Below, in pieces: positions 45,026 through 54,086 of a stretch of DNA of 64,000 nt. Below the pieces are notes generated by a model, which was not told the origin of the DNA, ran no database searches, and worked only from the letters and a program-made list of their open reading frames with translations. Positions within the stretch are counted from its first letter, which is position 1, and the number at the start of each line of letters is the position of its first letter. The stretch is from Planctomycetota bacterium (GTDB lineage Bacteria; Planctomycetota; Phycisphaerae; Phycisphaerales; SM1A02), in contig VGYX01000006.1 in NCBI GenBank assembly GCA_016872835.1, positions 89,940-153,939 on the forward strand, written 5' to 3'. The translations under genes were made by a program, and so were the position numbers.

Positions 45026-45313
45026 TCAATCGAACAGCAGGCCGCGCTCGTCGGGCGCCAGATGTCGCACCGGCCCGTCGTAGGCCTCGTAGTCGGCGTT
45101 CGGGTTCGCGTCGAGCCACTCGACGAACGCGAGCACCGTGCCGAGATCGGCACGCTCGCGCCACTGCTCGCCGAACACCGTCTTGATGCCGAGCCATGCG
45201 TGGGCATGTGCGTTGCGGCGCGCGAGCCCCGCGTGCGGAGCCAGCAACGGCTGGATGCGGTCGGCCACCTCGCGCACGCGTGCGTTCACCTGGGCGATCG
45301 ACACTGCGTTCAT
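45026..45313 (-). CDS. Small conserved-looking hypothetical protein
   Basis: A 95-residue acidic protein. It is helical at the N-terminus (MNAVSIAQVNARVREVADRIQPLLAPH) and ends VEWLDANPNADYEAYDGPVRHLAPDERGLLFD. No motif is assigned. It is convergent to the Rrf2 gene with 7 bp between stops. The ORF has a clear coding bias and matches no better frame, so it is probably real. Confidence 0.5.
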   Translation of the reverse strand: MNAVSIAQVNARVREVADRIQPLLAPHAGLARRNAHAHAWLGIKTVFGEQWRERADLGTVLAFVEWLDANPNADYEAYDGPVRHLAPDERGLLFD

Positions 45314-45337
45314 GCGCGCAACCTAGCGAAACGACGG

Positions 45338-45374
45338 CCAAAAAGAACGCCGCCCGGCACGAGGCCGGGCGGCG
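45338..45374 (-). terminator. Intrinsic terminator of the 45404-46231 gene
   Basis: An 11-bp perfect stem (CGCCGCCCGGC / GCCGGGCGGCG) with a 5-nt loop. On the minus strand it is followed by TTCTTTTTGGCC. It lies 30 bp after the stop of the sorting-tail protein. Confidence 0.85.
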
Positions 45375-45403
45375 ATGCGATCGGAGTCAATCGGTCGCAG
45401 CGA

Positions 45404-46231
45404 TCAGGCGCGACGACGGCGAGCGAGCACGCCGGCGAGACCGACGAGCGCCGCAGCGCCCGGTGCCGGTATCAAGGTGCCGTTCACCATGATGTTGTCG
45501 ATGCGGGCAGTGCCGCCGGCCTGATAGGTGCCCGAGCTGTTCACGGGATCGACCAGCGCCTTGATCCGCACGATCACCTCGCTGGCGTTGTCGGCCGCGG
45601 CGCTCAGGTTCAGGGTGGTTGTGAAGGCGGACTGGTAGGCACCGCTGGCGCTCCACGACGAGACTCCGCCAGCGACCGTGGTGTTCACGATCGGCAAGAA
45701 CGACGCGAGGAGGGTGCTGAACGAGGTACCGCCGTTCGTGCTCATCTCGACGGCCCAGGTGGCCGGACCAGTCGAGCTGCGGGTGATGTCGAACGCGAAG
45801 CTGATGCCGGAGTAGCCGGTGGTGTCGAACTTGGCCTGGTAGTAGTCACCGGCCTTCCACACGTTGCTGCTGAAGGCGTACGCGCTGCCGTTGCCGGCGG
45901 GCGCGGTGTAGGAGGTCTGGTTCGTGCCGCTCGAGGCGAGCTGGTGCGTGCTGCTCAGCTCGAAGCCGGCCTGGAGCTTCTTCGCTCCGACGTCGGCGCG
46001 GCCGGCCATCGCGGGATCCCACGTGGTGCCGCCCGTGTTCGGGTTGGCGTTGTAGGTGCCGTCGCTGTTGACCGCGAGCGGGACCTTGTAGAAGGTTCCG
46101 GTCGGAACGTTGCCGGTGCCAGTCGGGAAGGCGGTCGGAATGGTCCAGCCACCAATGAGGTCGGCGTTCGCCGCCGCCGCAAGAGCGGCCGCAGCCACGG
46201 CCGCAACGGCCGAAAGGCGATTCAGGGACAT
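45404..46231 (-). CDS. Secreted protein with planctomycete-type C-terminal sorting tail (PEP-CTERM-like)
   Basis: A 275-residue protein. A signal peptide (MSLNRLSAVAAVAAAALAAAANA) is followed by a beta-rich domain (DLIGGWTIPTAFPTGTGN, GISFAFDITRSSTGPATWAVEMSTNGGTSF, TARIDNIMVNGT) like a jelly-roll or concanavalin-like sandwich. The C-terminus is PAPGAAALVGLAGVLARRRRA: a Pro-Ala-Pro motif, a membrane helix and a basic cluster, the pattern used by exosortase-type sorting in planctomycetes. The substrate of the domain is unknown. It is a paralogue of the 47653-48330 protein and has its own terminator. Confidence 0.85.
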   Translation of the reverse strand: MSLNRLSAVAAVAAAALAAAANADLIGGWTIPTAFPTGTGNVPTGTFYKVPLAVNSDGTYNANPNTGGTTWDPAMAGRADVGAKKLQAGFELSSTHQLASSGTNQTSYTAPAGNGSAYAFSSNVWKAGDYYQAKFDTTGYSGISFAFDITRSSTGPATWAVEMSTNGGTSFSTLLASFLPIVNTTVAGGVSSWSASGAYQSAFTTTLNLSAAADNASEVIVRIKALVDPVNSSGTYQAGGTARIDNIMVNGTLIPAPGAAALVGLAGVLARRRRA

Positions 46232-46368
46232 CAGGTTGACTCCGAGGGGGGAAAAGGGAAGGGAAACAGTCCCAGGGGGGAAGTCCGGGACACCCCCAAT
46301 GTAGCCGGAATCGAAATCAGGTCAAAGAAACCTTGCCAATTCCCCGTAAGTGGGGAAGATTGAACGCG

Positions 46369-47487
46369 ATGACCCCCCTGAAATCGGTCCTGCTGGCCAC
46401 CTCCGCGGGCCTTCTGGTCTCTGCTTCGGCTGCCGCCCAGCAGTCCCTGCTTCTGATTCCCGATTCGGGGGCGGATCGGATTTCGGCGTTCGACCCCGCC
46501 ACCGGGGCGCTGGTGAACCTGAATTTCATCCCCAAGGATGGCCGCATGAAGCAGGTGATCCAGGTGGTTCAGACCCCCTGGAACACGCTCTTGATGACCG
46601 ACTTCGAGGCCAACTCCATCTGGGAGTACGGGCTCGATGGCCAGTACATCCAGACGTTCGTGGACACCGCGCAGATCGGCTTCCCAACGGCACCCGGCGC
46701 GAGTCGAGGCCTGCAGGGAATCTGCATCGCCTACGGCAAGGTCTGGTTCACCGTCAATGACGTGATCGGAACGGGCGCTGATAATCGCAACGCGATCTGG
46801 AGCGTGAACTACGACGGCACGGGGCTGCAGCAGTTCGTCAGTGCCGTGGATCAGCCGGCGCTCGGGCAGGTGCGCGGTCTTGCCCCGCTGAACGGCGGCT
46901 TCGTGGTGGCCGACAGCGGCGACTCCGGCGACGACGACATCGAGTTCGTTTCGGCGGCCGGTGTGGTCGAGACGCCGTGCTGGCACGACGGCACCGATGA
47001 CGTGAGCTACATGCGCTTTCCGCAGCAGGTCACGGTGACGGATGAAGGCAGCGTCCTTGTGGCGACCTTCACCACGGCGACGGTGTTCGAACTCGACGGA
47101 GCCACCGGCAATCTGGTGAACTTCGTGATTCCCACGCCGGGACTGTCGATGCGCGGCGTGTACCCGCTTGAGAACGGCGAATGGCTCTCAAGTGGAGGCA
47201 CCAAGGTGCTCCGCGTCGCTCCGATCGGCGGCACCACCACCGACATCGTGAACATCACGCTCGGAACCTACGGCGTGAACGGCAGCTTCCGGTGGATCTC
47301 GAAGATCCAGATCGGCCAGTGCTTCGGCGACCTCGACCTGAGTGGCGAGGTGGATCTGGGCGACATCGCGTTCGCGCTGCTGGATTACGGTCTATGCCCG
47401 GGTTGCCCGTCGGACCTCGACGGCACCGGCGACGTGAATTTCGGCGACATCGCGCTGATCCTGCTGTCCGCCGGTCCCTGCTCCTGA
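46369..47487 (+). CDS. Secreted beta-propeller-like protein with C-terminal dockerin-type repeats
   Basis: A 372-residue protein with a signal peptide (LATSAGLLVSASAAAQ). The body has six or so repeated units such as LLLIPDSGADRISAFDPATGALVN, TLLMTDFEANSIWEYGLDGQY and VLVATFTTATVFELDGATG, typical of an NHL/SMP-30-like propeller. The C-terminus has two dockerin-type EF-hand-like loops, DLDLSGEVDLGDIAFALL and DLDGTGDVNFGDIALILL, with Asp/Gly calcium ligands. Such tails are common in Phycisphaerae and may mediate attachment. The ATG at 46369 is chosen as the first residue of the signal peptide. Confidence 0.8.
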   Translation: MTPLKSVLLATSAGLLVSASAAAQQSLLLIPDSGADRISAFDPATGALVNLNFIPKDGRMKQVIQVVQTPWNTLLMTDFEANSIWEYGLDGQYIQTFVDTAQIGFPTAPGASRGLQGICIAYGKVWFTVNDVIGTGADNRNAIWSVNYDGTGLQQFVSAVDQPALGQVRGLAPLNGGFVVADSGDSGDDDIEFVSAAGVVETPCWHDGTDDVSYMRFPQQVTVTDEGSVLVATFTTATVFELDGATGNLVNFVIPTPGLSMRGVYPLENGEWLSSGGTKVLRVAPIGGTTTDIVNITLGTYGVNGSFRWISKIQIGQCFGDLDLSGEVDLGDIAFALLDYGLCPGCPSDLDGTGDVNFGDIALILLSAGPCS

Positions 47488-47568
47488 GCGCCGCAGCAAA
47501 GCAAGCGAGTTTCATGATCGTTGGCGGAGCGCCAAGGTTGTGCGCTGCGCCGCGTCGTTTGCTCCGAG

Positions 47569-47610
47569 CACAAAAGAAACACCGCGCGATCCGGCGAGGG
47601 ACCGCGCGGT
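47569..47610 (-). terminator. Intrinsic terminator of the 47653-48330 gene
   Basis: An 8-bp stem (ACCGCGCG / CGCGCGGT) with a 14-nt loop. On the minus strand it runs into GTTTCTTTTGTG. It lies 43 bp past the gene's stop. The stem is shorter than the paralogue's terminator, but the T-rich tail is similar. Confidence 0.65.
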
Positions 47611-47652
47611 GAGGTGGTCGGAGTCAATCGACCTGACGAAGCAGTGTCTGGA

Positions 47653-48330
47653 TCAGCCGCGGCGACGACGGGCGATCAGGCCAGCCAGTCCGACCAGCGC
47701 CGCAGCGCCGGGAGCCGGAACGAGCGTGCCCTGAATCTGCACGTTGTCGATGCGGGCGGTGCCACCGGTCGAGCTCGAGGCGCTCGTGGAGATCCAGCGG
47801 ATCAGCAACGTCGCCTGATCGGCGGCGGAAGTGATCCCGCTGATGGTGGTGGTGTAGGCGGCGTTGTACGCGCTGGAGGTCCAGGCGCCGGCGCCCGCCG
47901 GGGCGGCCGAGTTCTGAATCACGGCCACCGTGCCGATGGTCGACCAGCTGGTTCCGCCGTTGGTGCTGATGTCCACCTTGAAGTTCTGCGGACCGCTCGC
48001 GCTTCGGGTCATGTCGAACTTCAGCGAGATGCCGTTGTAGCCCGTGGTGGCGAGCGACGCCTGGTAATAGTCGCCGATCGTCCAGTAGTCGGAGTTCACC
48101 GCCGAGCTGGAGCCGTTGCCGACGTTGTTGTACCACTTGGTGCGCGCGTCGGCGTGATAACCCGTGAACGCCGTGTCGGTGCCGGTCTGCGGGTAGGTGA
48201 AGGTGGATGAACCGGTGGTGCTGCTGACGAACGCCGCGTTCTGGAAAGTCCAGCCGGCGATGACATCGGCCTGGGCGGCGGTGCACATCGCGACCGCAGC
48301 AACCGCCGAAAGGCGAGTGGTGAGTGCCAT
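47653..48330 (-). CDS. Secreted protein with planctomycete-type C-terminal sorting tail, paralogue of 45404-46231
   Basis: A 225-residue protein: signal peptide (LSAVAAVAMCTAAQA), then a beta-sandwich-like domain that parallels the other sorting-tail protein (GWTFQNAAFV, YYQASLATTGYNGISLKFDMTRSASGPQNFKVDISTNGGTSW, GGTARIDNVQIQGTLVP). The tail is VPAPGAAALVGLAGLIARRRRG. The shared motifs KFDxTRS, STNGGTSxS and TARIDNxxxxGTL show both came from one duplication. Function unknown; probably a surface or matrix protein. Confidence 0.85.
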   Translation of the reverse strand: MALTTRLSAVAAVAMCTAAQADVIAGWTFQNAAFVSSTTGSSTFTYPQTGTDTAFTGYHADARTKWYNNVGNGSSSAVNSDYWTIGDYYQASLATTGYNGISLKFDMTRSASGPQNFKVDISTNGGTSWSTIGTVAVIQNSAAPAGAGAWTSSAYNAAYTTTISGITSAADQATLLIRWISTSASSSTGGTARIDNVQIQGTLVPAPGAAALVGLAGLIARRRRG

Positions 48331-48610
48331 GGGATTGACTCCGAAAGGGAAAAGGAAACGGAAAAAGACACACGGCGGGGGGACGCCGCGAATGGAAGGT
48401 AATCCGGACGTGGCGGCCGGCAAGGCGAAAGTGCGGGGTGTGATGCGTCGAGTACTCGTCCATCCCCGTTTTGGTAGAGCGAAATCTGTGCTGCACGGGC
48501 CATTCCCGGGATCGAACGCTGAATACGGGCCCACAGGAGGCCGAAGAACGCCTGCGTTGCCGGGCTGTGGGCCTTGGGCTACCCTGCGACGCCTCGCGGG
48601 GGGACAACTT

Positions 48611-48693
<83 letters not shown>

Positions 48694-48701
48694 CTGCACT
48701 C

Positions 48702-48739
48702 AAGAGAGCGGCACCCTCCGTGTGGCGCTCTCTTTCGTT
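48702..48739 (+). terminator. Intrinsic terminator of tRNA-Tyr
   Basis: A 9-bp stem (AAGAGAGCG / CGCTCTCTT) with a 15-nt loop containing CACCCTCCGTG, followed by TCGTTTC. It resembles the terminator after tRNA-Pro (TTTCGTTTCC). Confidence 0.7.
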
Positions 48740-49008
48740 TCGTGGGCGTAGGGCGTCCCGGCTGCGCCGGGTCGCGGCGGCCGTGATCCCCAGCAGCTTG
48801 CACGCCGCCAACACCGGGTTCCCCGGGGCAGTTCGGATTCGTTTACCGAGCGCAAGGGAGGGTGAATCCGAGCATTGCTGGGCGGCGAATGAGCCGGACC
48901 CGGCGCGTTGTCGCCGTGATTGACCGCTCCTGTCACCAATGTCCAGCAAGCTGAGGCAAAGGTTCTCAGGGGCCGTCCTTTCGCAACCACCTTTCAAGAA
49001 GGAACTCC
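48740..49008. other. Non-coding stretch upstream of the FAS1 gene
   Basis: About 270 bp between the tRNA-Tyr terminator and the FAS1 gene. No ORF here looks coding. A GAAGGAA ribosome-binding site precedes the FAS1 ATG. No clear -35/-10 promoter is visible, and I see no repeats or RNA structure. Confidence 0.5.
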
Positions 49009-49956
49009 ATGTTCATTGCACTCGTTGCCTCGCTCACGTTGTTCGCCGATCCCACCGCCGCTCCGGCCGCACTGCAGTACTCGAAGACCACGCCGCCCGC
49101 CACCAAGACGCCGGCCTCCACGTCGGACATCGTCAAGACCGCGGTCGCGGCCGGCAACTTCAAGACGCTGGTCGCCGCCGTGCAGGCCGCCGGCCTTGCC
49201 GAGACGCTCAGCGGGCCAGGGCCTTTCACCGTCTTTGCCCCCACCGATGAGGCATTCGCCAAGCTGCCTCCGGGCACCTTGGAAATGCTCCTCAAGCCGG
49301 AGAACAAGGGCAAGCTCGCCGCGATCCTCACCTACCACGTCGTGCCCGGCACGGTGAAGGCAGCCGACGTCGTCAAGCTGAAGAACGCGGGCACCGTCAA
49401 CGGCCAGCGCGTCAAGATCAGCGTGGACGGCGCGAAGGTCAAGGTCGACGAGGCCAATGTCGTCGCCACCGACATCGCGTGCTCGAACGGCGTCATCCAC
49501 GTGGTCGACAGCGTGATCCTGCCGGTTGACGGGACCGTCGTCGATGTCGCGGCGAAAAACGGTTCCTTCAACACGCTGGTCGCCGCCGTCAAGGCCGCCG
49601 GTCTTGCGGAAACGCTCTCAGGGAAGGGGCCGTTCACCGTGTTCGCGCCGACCGACGAGGCATTCGCCAAGTTGCCTCCGGGCACGCTGGAAATGCTCCT
49701 GAAGCCGGAGAACAAGCAGAAGTTGGTCGACATCCTCACCTACCACGTCGTTGGCGGCAAGGCCGTGTACAGCGACGCACTGGTGAAGATGAATTCCGTT
49801 CCGACAGTGCTTGGGCGGCCGGCAGGCGTCAGGGTGGTCGGAGACAAGGTGATGGTTGACAATGCGACCGTCGTGGCGGCGGATGTCCAGACAGCCAACG
49901 GTGTCATCCACGTGATCGACACCGTCATGCTGCCACCTGCTCCTGTGAGCAAGTGA
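49009..49956 (+). CDS. Secreted protein with two FAS1 (fasciclin-like) domains
   Basis: A 315-residue protein with a signal peptide ([20 protein letters not shown]). Two FAS1 domains follow, about 38-172 and 176-310. Each has [38 protein letters not shown], and a final NGVIHVVD/IDxVxLP box. The two copies are almost identical over the first 50 residues, indicating recent internal duplication. FAS1 domains mediate cell-surface adhesion. A good RBS and a strong terminator frame it. The neighbour on the other strand also has two FAS1 domains. Confidence 0.92.
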   Translation: MFIALVASLTLFADPTAAPAALQYSKTTPPATKTPASTSDIVKTAVAAGNFKTLVAAVQAAGLAETLSGPGPFTVFAPTDEAFAKLPPGTLEMLLKPENKGKLAAILTYHVVPGTVKAADVVKLKNAGTVNGQRVKISVDGAKVKVDEANVVATDIACSNGVIHVVDSVILPVDGTVVDVAAKNGSFNTLVAAVKAAGLAETLSGKGPFTVFAPTDEAFAKLPPGTLEMLLKPENKQKLVDILTYHVVGGKAVYSDALVKMNSVPTVLGRPAGVRVVGDKVMVDNATVVAADVQTANGVIHVIDTVMLPPAPVSK

Positions 49957-49998
49957 TCCTGCGATCGCCGTCAGGCGACGCTTCACCCGTCAAACAAG

Positions 49999-50036
49999 AC
50001 ACGGCCCCGCCATCCCCGGCGGGGCCGTGTGCTTTT
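49999..50036 (+). terminator. Strong intrinsic terminator after the FAS1 gene
   Basis: A 13-bp perfect stem (ACACGGCCCCGCC / GGCGGGGCCGTGT) with a 6-nt loop, followed by GCTTTTTAG. On the other strand TCTTGTTTG follows, so it may also serve the convergent gene ending at 50080. Confidence 0.9.
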
Positions 50037-50079
50037 TAGCCAACATTACGTTCACCGCATTCGCGCGGCGGATCCGCGT

Positions 50080-51795
50080 TCAGCTTGTCGACTTCATCGA
50101 CTCCTGCATCAGGCCAAGCGTTCGATCCATCGCCCGACGATAGATCCACGCCCGTTCGGATGCATCCGGATGGGCAGCGCCCTTCTCAAGGGCCTCGGTC
50201 AGATCGGCCTTGGTGCCTGGGCCGATCGAATCCGCGCCAAGAAGCACGACCGACGCGATCGCGAGTTCGTACAACGCGGCACACGACGAGACGTCACCTG
50301 CGTTGAAGCGGGGGACTCCACGCTCGATCGCCAACTCCAGGATCGCGGCAGCCTGGCGCGCCCGTTCTGTGGGCGCAAGAACCGCCGTCGTGGGCGCGGC
50401 GCTGGGAGCGGGAAGCACGCGATCGATGACATGAATGATGCCGTTCGCCGCCTCGATGTCCGCGACCTGGATGCGAGCGCCGGCGGCCGTGATAGAGCCC
50501 GACGTGAGCGCGAAGGCCACGCTTCCATCGCCCATGAGCGTGCGGGCAGATCCTTGCGAGAGCATCTCCTCGCGTCGGATCGCCGTGGGCAGGACATGCG
50601 CCGCAAGCACAGCCGTGAGCGCGGGCCGATCCTGCAGCAGCTTCTTCAAGTCCTCGGCGGGGATGGCCGCGAACGCGTCATTCGATGGCGCAAGCAGCGT
50701 CCAGGGGCCGGGATTGCGATCTCCAAGCTGCGCGCCGAGGCCCGCAGCGTCGATCGCGACCCGCAACGTCGCGAACCGCTCGTCTTCCGTGACGATCTGC
50801 TCGATGCTCCGGAGTTCGGGCAGCATCACCGCGTCGATCACATGCACCAGTCCGCCATCAAAGGCGACATCGGTGGCAACGAGGCTCGCGCCGTCCACGC
50901 GCAATGCCGCCGGATCGATGTCGAGCGACTGCCCGGAGAGCGCTCGGAGTCGTCGACGGTCCAGCAGCGTGGAGCTCTCGAGCGGCTGGGCGACGATGTG
51001 GTGCTTCAGAATCGTCTGCAGCGTGGACCTGCCCTTCGCGCTGGTCAGGAACTCGACCTTCTCGCGCGGAAGCTTGGCGAATGCCTCGTTCGTGGGCGCG
51101 AAGATCGTGACCTTCGCATCCTTCGGCAGATCGATCTCGGCAGCCTTGACGAGTTCCAGCAGCGTGGTGAGGTTCGCCTTGGTGGCGACGGCCGTCAGGG
51201 ATCCAGCGGACGACTTCTCGTTCGACGCCTGACCCATTGGACGGATCCAGTCGATCTCGATCTCGAAGGGGCCCTCCTTCTTGTCGGAGAGCGTGATTCC
51301 GATCGACTCGATGGAGGCCGGGTCAAGCGTGGGCGCGTTCTTGAGACGTCGACCGAAACTGGTGGGGACGCATGCCTGAAACGGAACCTCGACCTCGATC
51401 CACTCACCAGCGGTGGTCTTGAACACGCTTTGATAACCGCCAGCCATGAGGCGCAGGCGCGAGGAGCGGATGTCGCACTGATAGGTGCGTCCGTCGCCCT
51501 TCACGCGAAGCAGAAGTCCGCTTGTTCCAGTGAAGGTGCCCTCGGGGACTGCGGTGCGAATCTGCGAGAAGCCGCCGTTGTTTTCGAGGGACAGCTCGCC
51601 CGAGAAGCGCAGGGTGCCGCCATCGCCGGTCGCGATGCGGCCTGTCGAGAGTCCGCCCATCACGCCGTCAAGGACGGTCTGCCAGCCCTTGGTTCCGTTG
51701 TCGAACTCAAGGTTCGAATCGGCCGCTGCAGGAGAGCGGACGCATGCGAGCAGGGCGACGAGGAGGCACGCTTGAGTCGATGGGTTGAGTTTCAT
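50080..51795 (-). CDS. CIA30-like domain fused to two FAS1 domains, exported
   Basis: A 571-residue protein with a signal peptide (ACLLVALLACVRSPAAA). Residues about 28-195 resemble a CIA30 (complex I intermediate-associated protein 30) galactose-binding-like domain: FDNGTKGWQTVLDGVMGGLSTG, LSLENNGGFSQIRT, LRVKGDGRTYQCDIR, and TLDPASIESIGITLSDKKEGPFEIEIDWIR. Two FAS1 domains follow (about 205-335 and 345-480), with TIFAPTNEAFAKLP and GLVHVIDAVMLPE, then a divergent TLLAPSNDAFAAIP and NGIIHVIDRVLP. A helical C-terminal tail ends the protein. It converges on the simple FAS1 gene across the terminator. Confidence 0.82.
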   Translation of the reverse strand: MKLNPSTQACLLVALLACVRSPAAADSNLEFDNGTKGWQTVLDGVMGGLSTGRIATGDGGTLRFSGELSLENNGGFSQIRTAVPEGTFTGTSGLLLRVKGDGRTYQCDIRSSRLRLMAGGYQSVFKTTAGEWIEVEVPFQACVPTSFGRRLKNAPTLDPASIESIGITLSDKKEGPFEIEIDWIRPMGQASNEKSSAGSLTAVATKANLTTLLELVKAAEIDLPKDAKVTIFAPTNEAFAKLPREKVEFLTSAKGRSTLQTILKHHIVAQPLESSTLLDRRRLRALSGQSLDIDPAALRVDGASLVATDVAFDGGLVHVIDAVMLPELRSIEQIVTEDERFATLRVAIDAAGLGAQLGDRNPGPWTLLAPSNDAFAAIPAEDLKKLLQDRPALTAVLAAHVLPTAIRREEMLSQGSARTLMGDGSVAFALTSGSITAAGARIQVADIEAANGIIHVIDRVLPAPSAAPTTAVLAPTERARQAAAILELAIERGVPRFNAGDVSSCAALYELAIASVVLLGADSIGPGTKADLTEALEKGAAHPDASERAWIYRRAMDRTLGLMQESMKSTS

Positions 51796-51891
51796 GACCC
51801 GGGAATTCGCCGCAGGCGCCAAGCCGGATTCAACCCGCCGGGCCGCGGTTTTGCCCAGAACAGGCACCTGCCGTGCACCAGGCCTCGGGCG

Positions 51892-52794
51892 TCACTTCGG
51901 CTTGTTCGTGTTCGCCATCGCGATCACGGTGGCGGCGTCGCCCGTGCCGCGGAACACGGCCATGAACGGAGCAGGATCCGCGGGCAGCGAGGTGAAGCCG
52001 ATCTTCTGTCCCATGGTCAGCGTGCATGTGACCACGGTGAGTTCGCCGCAGCGAGTGGCGCGGGCGTTCGTGATCGTGGGCTCGTCGGTGGTGGTGGCAC
52101 CGGCGCCTTGTTCAATGTCCTTGCGGCCCTTCTGGCCCTTGAAGTTGATCACCTGAAGTCCGGCGGACAGCATCTTTCCGAAGGCGTCGAACTTGCGAGC
52201 ATGCTGCGCGCCCAAGAAGCCGGCGAGCATCTTCGCGCCTTCGGAGTTCAGGGCCGCGTCGCCCTCGAATGCGGGCGCCGTAGGTGCGGGTCGCGTGGCC
52301 GGCATGTTGAGCGACCCCCACGCGGCGAGCTTCCACGCCCCCTCGGACTGCTGCCACACGCCGATCCGGGGCGAAGCAGTCGTGGGGAGCGGCTTGCCAT
52401 CGATGGTCTCGATGATGCTGAGCATGCAGGTCACCACCAGCGCGTCGCCCGCGCGTGTGGCGATCACGTCCGTGACACGTGGTTCGCCGTCACCAAGTTC
52501 GACAAGAAGTTGTACGGTGCCAGCGCGATCACATGCCCCGCGGTAACTCACCATCTGGCAGCACGGCAGCATCGCCGCCTCGAGCGCGGGCGCAGTGGTG
52601 CGTGACATCCAGTCATTCAGCAGGCTTGTGGCGAGCGCAGCGAGGCCCGCGTCATTCGTGGGCCATGATCCAGCAGCTGGAGGCGGTGGCGCCGAGGGCG
52701 CGGCCGTCTGGGGTGCAGCACCGAGACCTGCGCACGACAGGATGACGATGGCCAGCGCTGCGGCAGGCGGACGGCAGGCGGAGGGGAAGAGCAT
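51892..52794 (-). CDS. Exported hypothetical protein with two similar domains
   Basis: A 300-residue protein with a signal peptide (AAALAIVILSCAGLGAAP; the cysteine could make it a lipoprotein). Two similar halves appear: GEPRVTDVIATRAGDALVVTCMLSIIETIDGK and DEPTITNARATRCGELTVVTCTLTMGQKIGF, each starting with a predicted helix before and a PRIGVWQQSEGAWKLAAWGS-type strand or its counterpart after. The pattern resembles SnoaL/DUF4440-like cone folds. Function unknown. It is 96 bp upstream of the CIA30-FAS1 gene, on the same strand, with the start 71 bp from the thiolase start on the other. Confidence 0.7.
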   Translation of the reverse strand: MLFPSACRPPAAALAIVILSCAGLGAAPQTAAPSAPPPPAAGSWPTNDAGLAALATSLLNDWMSRTTAPALEAAMLPCCQMVSYRGACDRAGTVQLLVELGDGEPRVTDVIATRAGDALVVTCMLSIIETIDGKPLPTTASPRIGVWQQSEGAWKLAAWGSLNMPATRPAPTAPAFEGDAALNSEGAKMLAGFLGAQHARKFDAFGKMLSAGLQVINFKGQKGRKDIEQGAGATTTDEPTITNARATRCGELTVVTCTLTMGQKIGFTSLPADPAPFMAVFRGTGDAATVIAMANTNKPK

Positions 52795-52865
52795 GACGCG
52801 GAGAATAGGCTCTCAGCCGGTTCCGATGCGCCGATCTGGCTCGCATGGCCTGTACGATCGCCCGC

Positions 52866-54071
52866 ATGTCACGCCGCGCCGCCATCGTCGCAGCCGTCCG
52901 CACACCCATCGGCCGTCATGGCGGCGCCTTGGCCGGGGTCCGCCCGGACGACCTCGCCGCGCATGTGATCAGGGCGGTGGTCGCGAAGGGTGGTGTGGAT
53001 CCGAAGGCGATCGATGAGGTCTACTTCGGCGCCGCGAACCAGTCCGGCGAGGACAATCGCAACGTGGCGCGCATGGCTGCGCTGCTGGCCGGACTGCCGG
53101 TGGAAGTCGCGGGCGCCACGGTGAACCGGCTGTGCGCCTCGGGTCTGGAGGCGATCAGCGTGGCCGCGCGCATGATCGAGGCGGGCTGCGGCGACATCAT
53201 GGTGGCGGGCGGCGTGGAGTCGATGAGCCGTGCGCCTTACGTGCTGAGCAAGTCGGGCGAGGCATTCGGGCGCACCCAGGAATTGCACGACACCACCATC
53301 GGCTGGCGCTTCGTGAATCCTGCGATGGCGGCGAAGTATCCTGCGATCTCGCTGGGCGAGACCGCGGAAAATGTGGCCCGCCTGCACAAGGTGTCGCGCG
53401 AGGATCAGGATCGGTTCGCGCTGGCAAGCCAGCAGCGCTGGGCTGCGGCGAACGCTGCGGGCGCGTTCGCCGACGAGATCGTGCCAGTCGAGATTCCGCA
53501 GGGCAAGAAGCCGCCGATCGTGGTGAGCACCGATGAGCATCCGCGCCCGGACACCACGCTTGAAAGGCTGGCGGCGCTGAAGCCGGCGTTCTCGAAGGCG
53601 CCGGATGCCACCGTGACCGCAGGCAACTCCTCCGGCGTGAATGACGGTGCCGCGGCACTGCTGCTGGTGGAGGCTTCGCGGGCCAAGGCGCTTGGTCTGA
53701 AGCCACTCGCCTTCGTGGGCATGAGTGCGTCGGCGGGCGTGGACCCCGCCACCATGGGCATCGGGCCGGTGCCCGCCATCCGCAAACTGGCCGCGCGCAC
53801 GGGCGTGGCGCCGGAGTCGGTCGATCTGGTGGAACTCAACGAGGCCTTCGCCGCGCAGGCCGTTGCGTGCATGCGGGAACTGGGCCTGGACCAGGCGCGC
53901 GTGAATGTGAACGGTGGCGCGATCGCGCTGGGTCACCCGCTGGGGGCGAGCGGTGCGCGCATCACCGTGACGCTGGTGCACGAGATGGTGCGCCGGAACG
54001 CGCGGCGCGGCATCGCGTCGCTGTGCGTGGGCGTGGGGCAGGGCTTGGCGGTGATGTTGGAGCGCGCGTGA
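52866..54071 (+). CDS. Acetyl-CoA acyltransferase of the PcaF (beta-ketoadipyl-CoA thiolase) type
   Basis: A thiolase cleaving beta-ketoacyl-CoA with CoA. The 401-residue protein has the nucleophile in [11 protein letters not shown] (C90), the [25 protein letters not shown] opening, [37 protein letters not shown] and [16 protein letters not shown], and the second-half motifs [16 protein letters not shown] (H357) and SLCVGVGQG (C387). The N-terminal blocks match PcaF closely. It ends 15 bp before the convergent aminotransferase. Together with the CoA-transferase it makes a 3-oxoacyl-CoA cleavage module; its true acyl specificity is open. Confidence 0.93.
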   Translation: MSRRAAIVAAVRTPIGRHGGALAGVRPDDLAAHVIRAVVAKGGVDPKAIDEVYFGAANQSGEDNRNVARMAALLAGLPVEVAGATVNRLCASGLEAISVAARMIEAGCGDIMVAGGVESMSRAPYVLSKSGEAFGRTQELHDTTIGWRFVNPAMAAKYPAISLGETAENVARLHKVSREDQDRFALASQQRWAAANAAGAFADEIVPVEIPQGKKPPIVVSTDEHPRPDTTLERLAALKPAFSKAPDATVTAGNSSGVNDGAAALLLVEASRAKALGLKPLAFVGMSASAGVDPATMGIGPVPAIRKLAARTGVAPESVDLVELNEAFAAQAVACMRELGLDQARVNVNGGAIALGHPLGASGARITVTLVHEMVRRNARRGIASLCVGVGQGLAVMLERA

Positions 54072-54086
54072 GCGCGCGCCGTCGCG

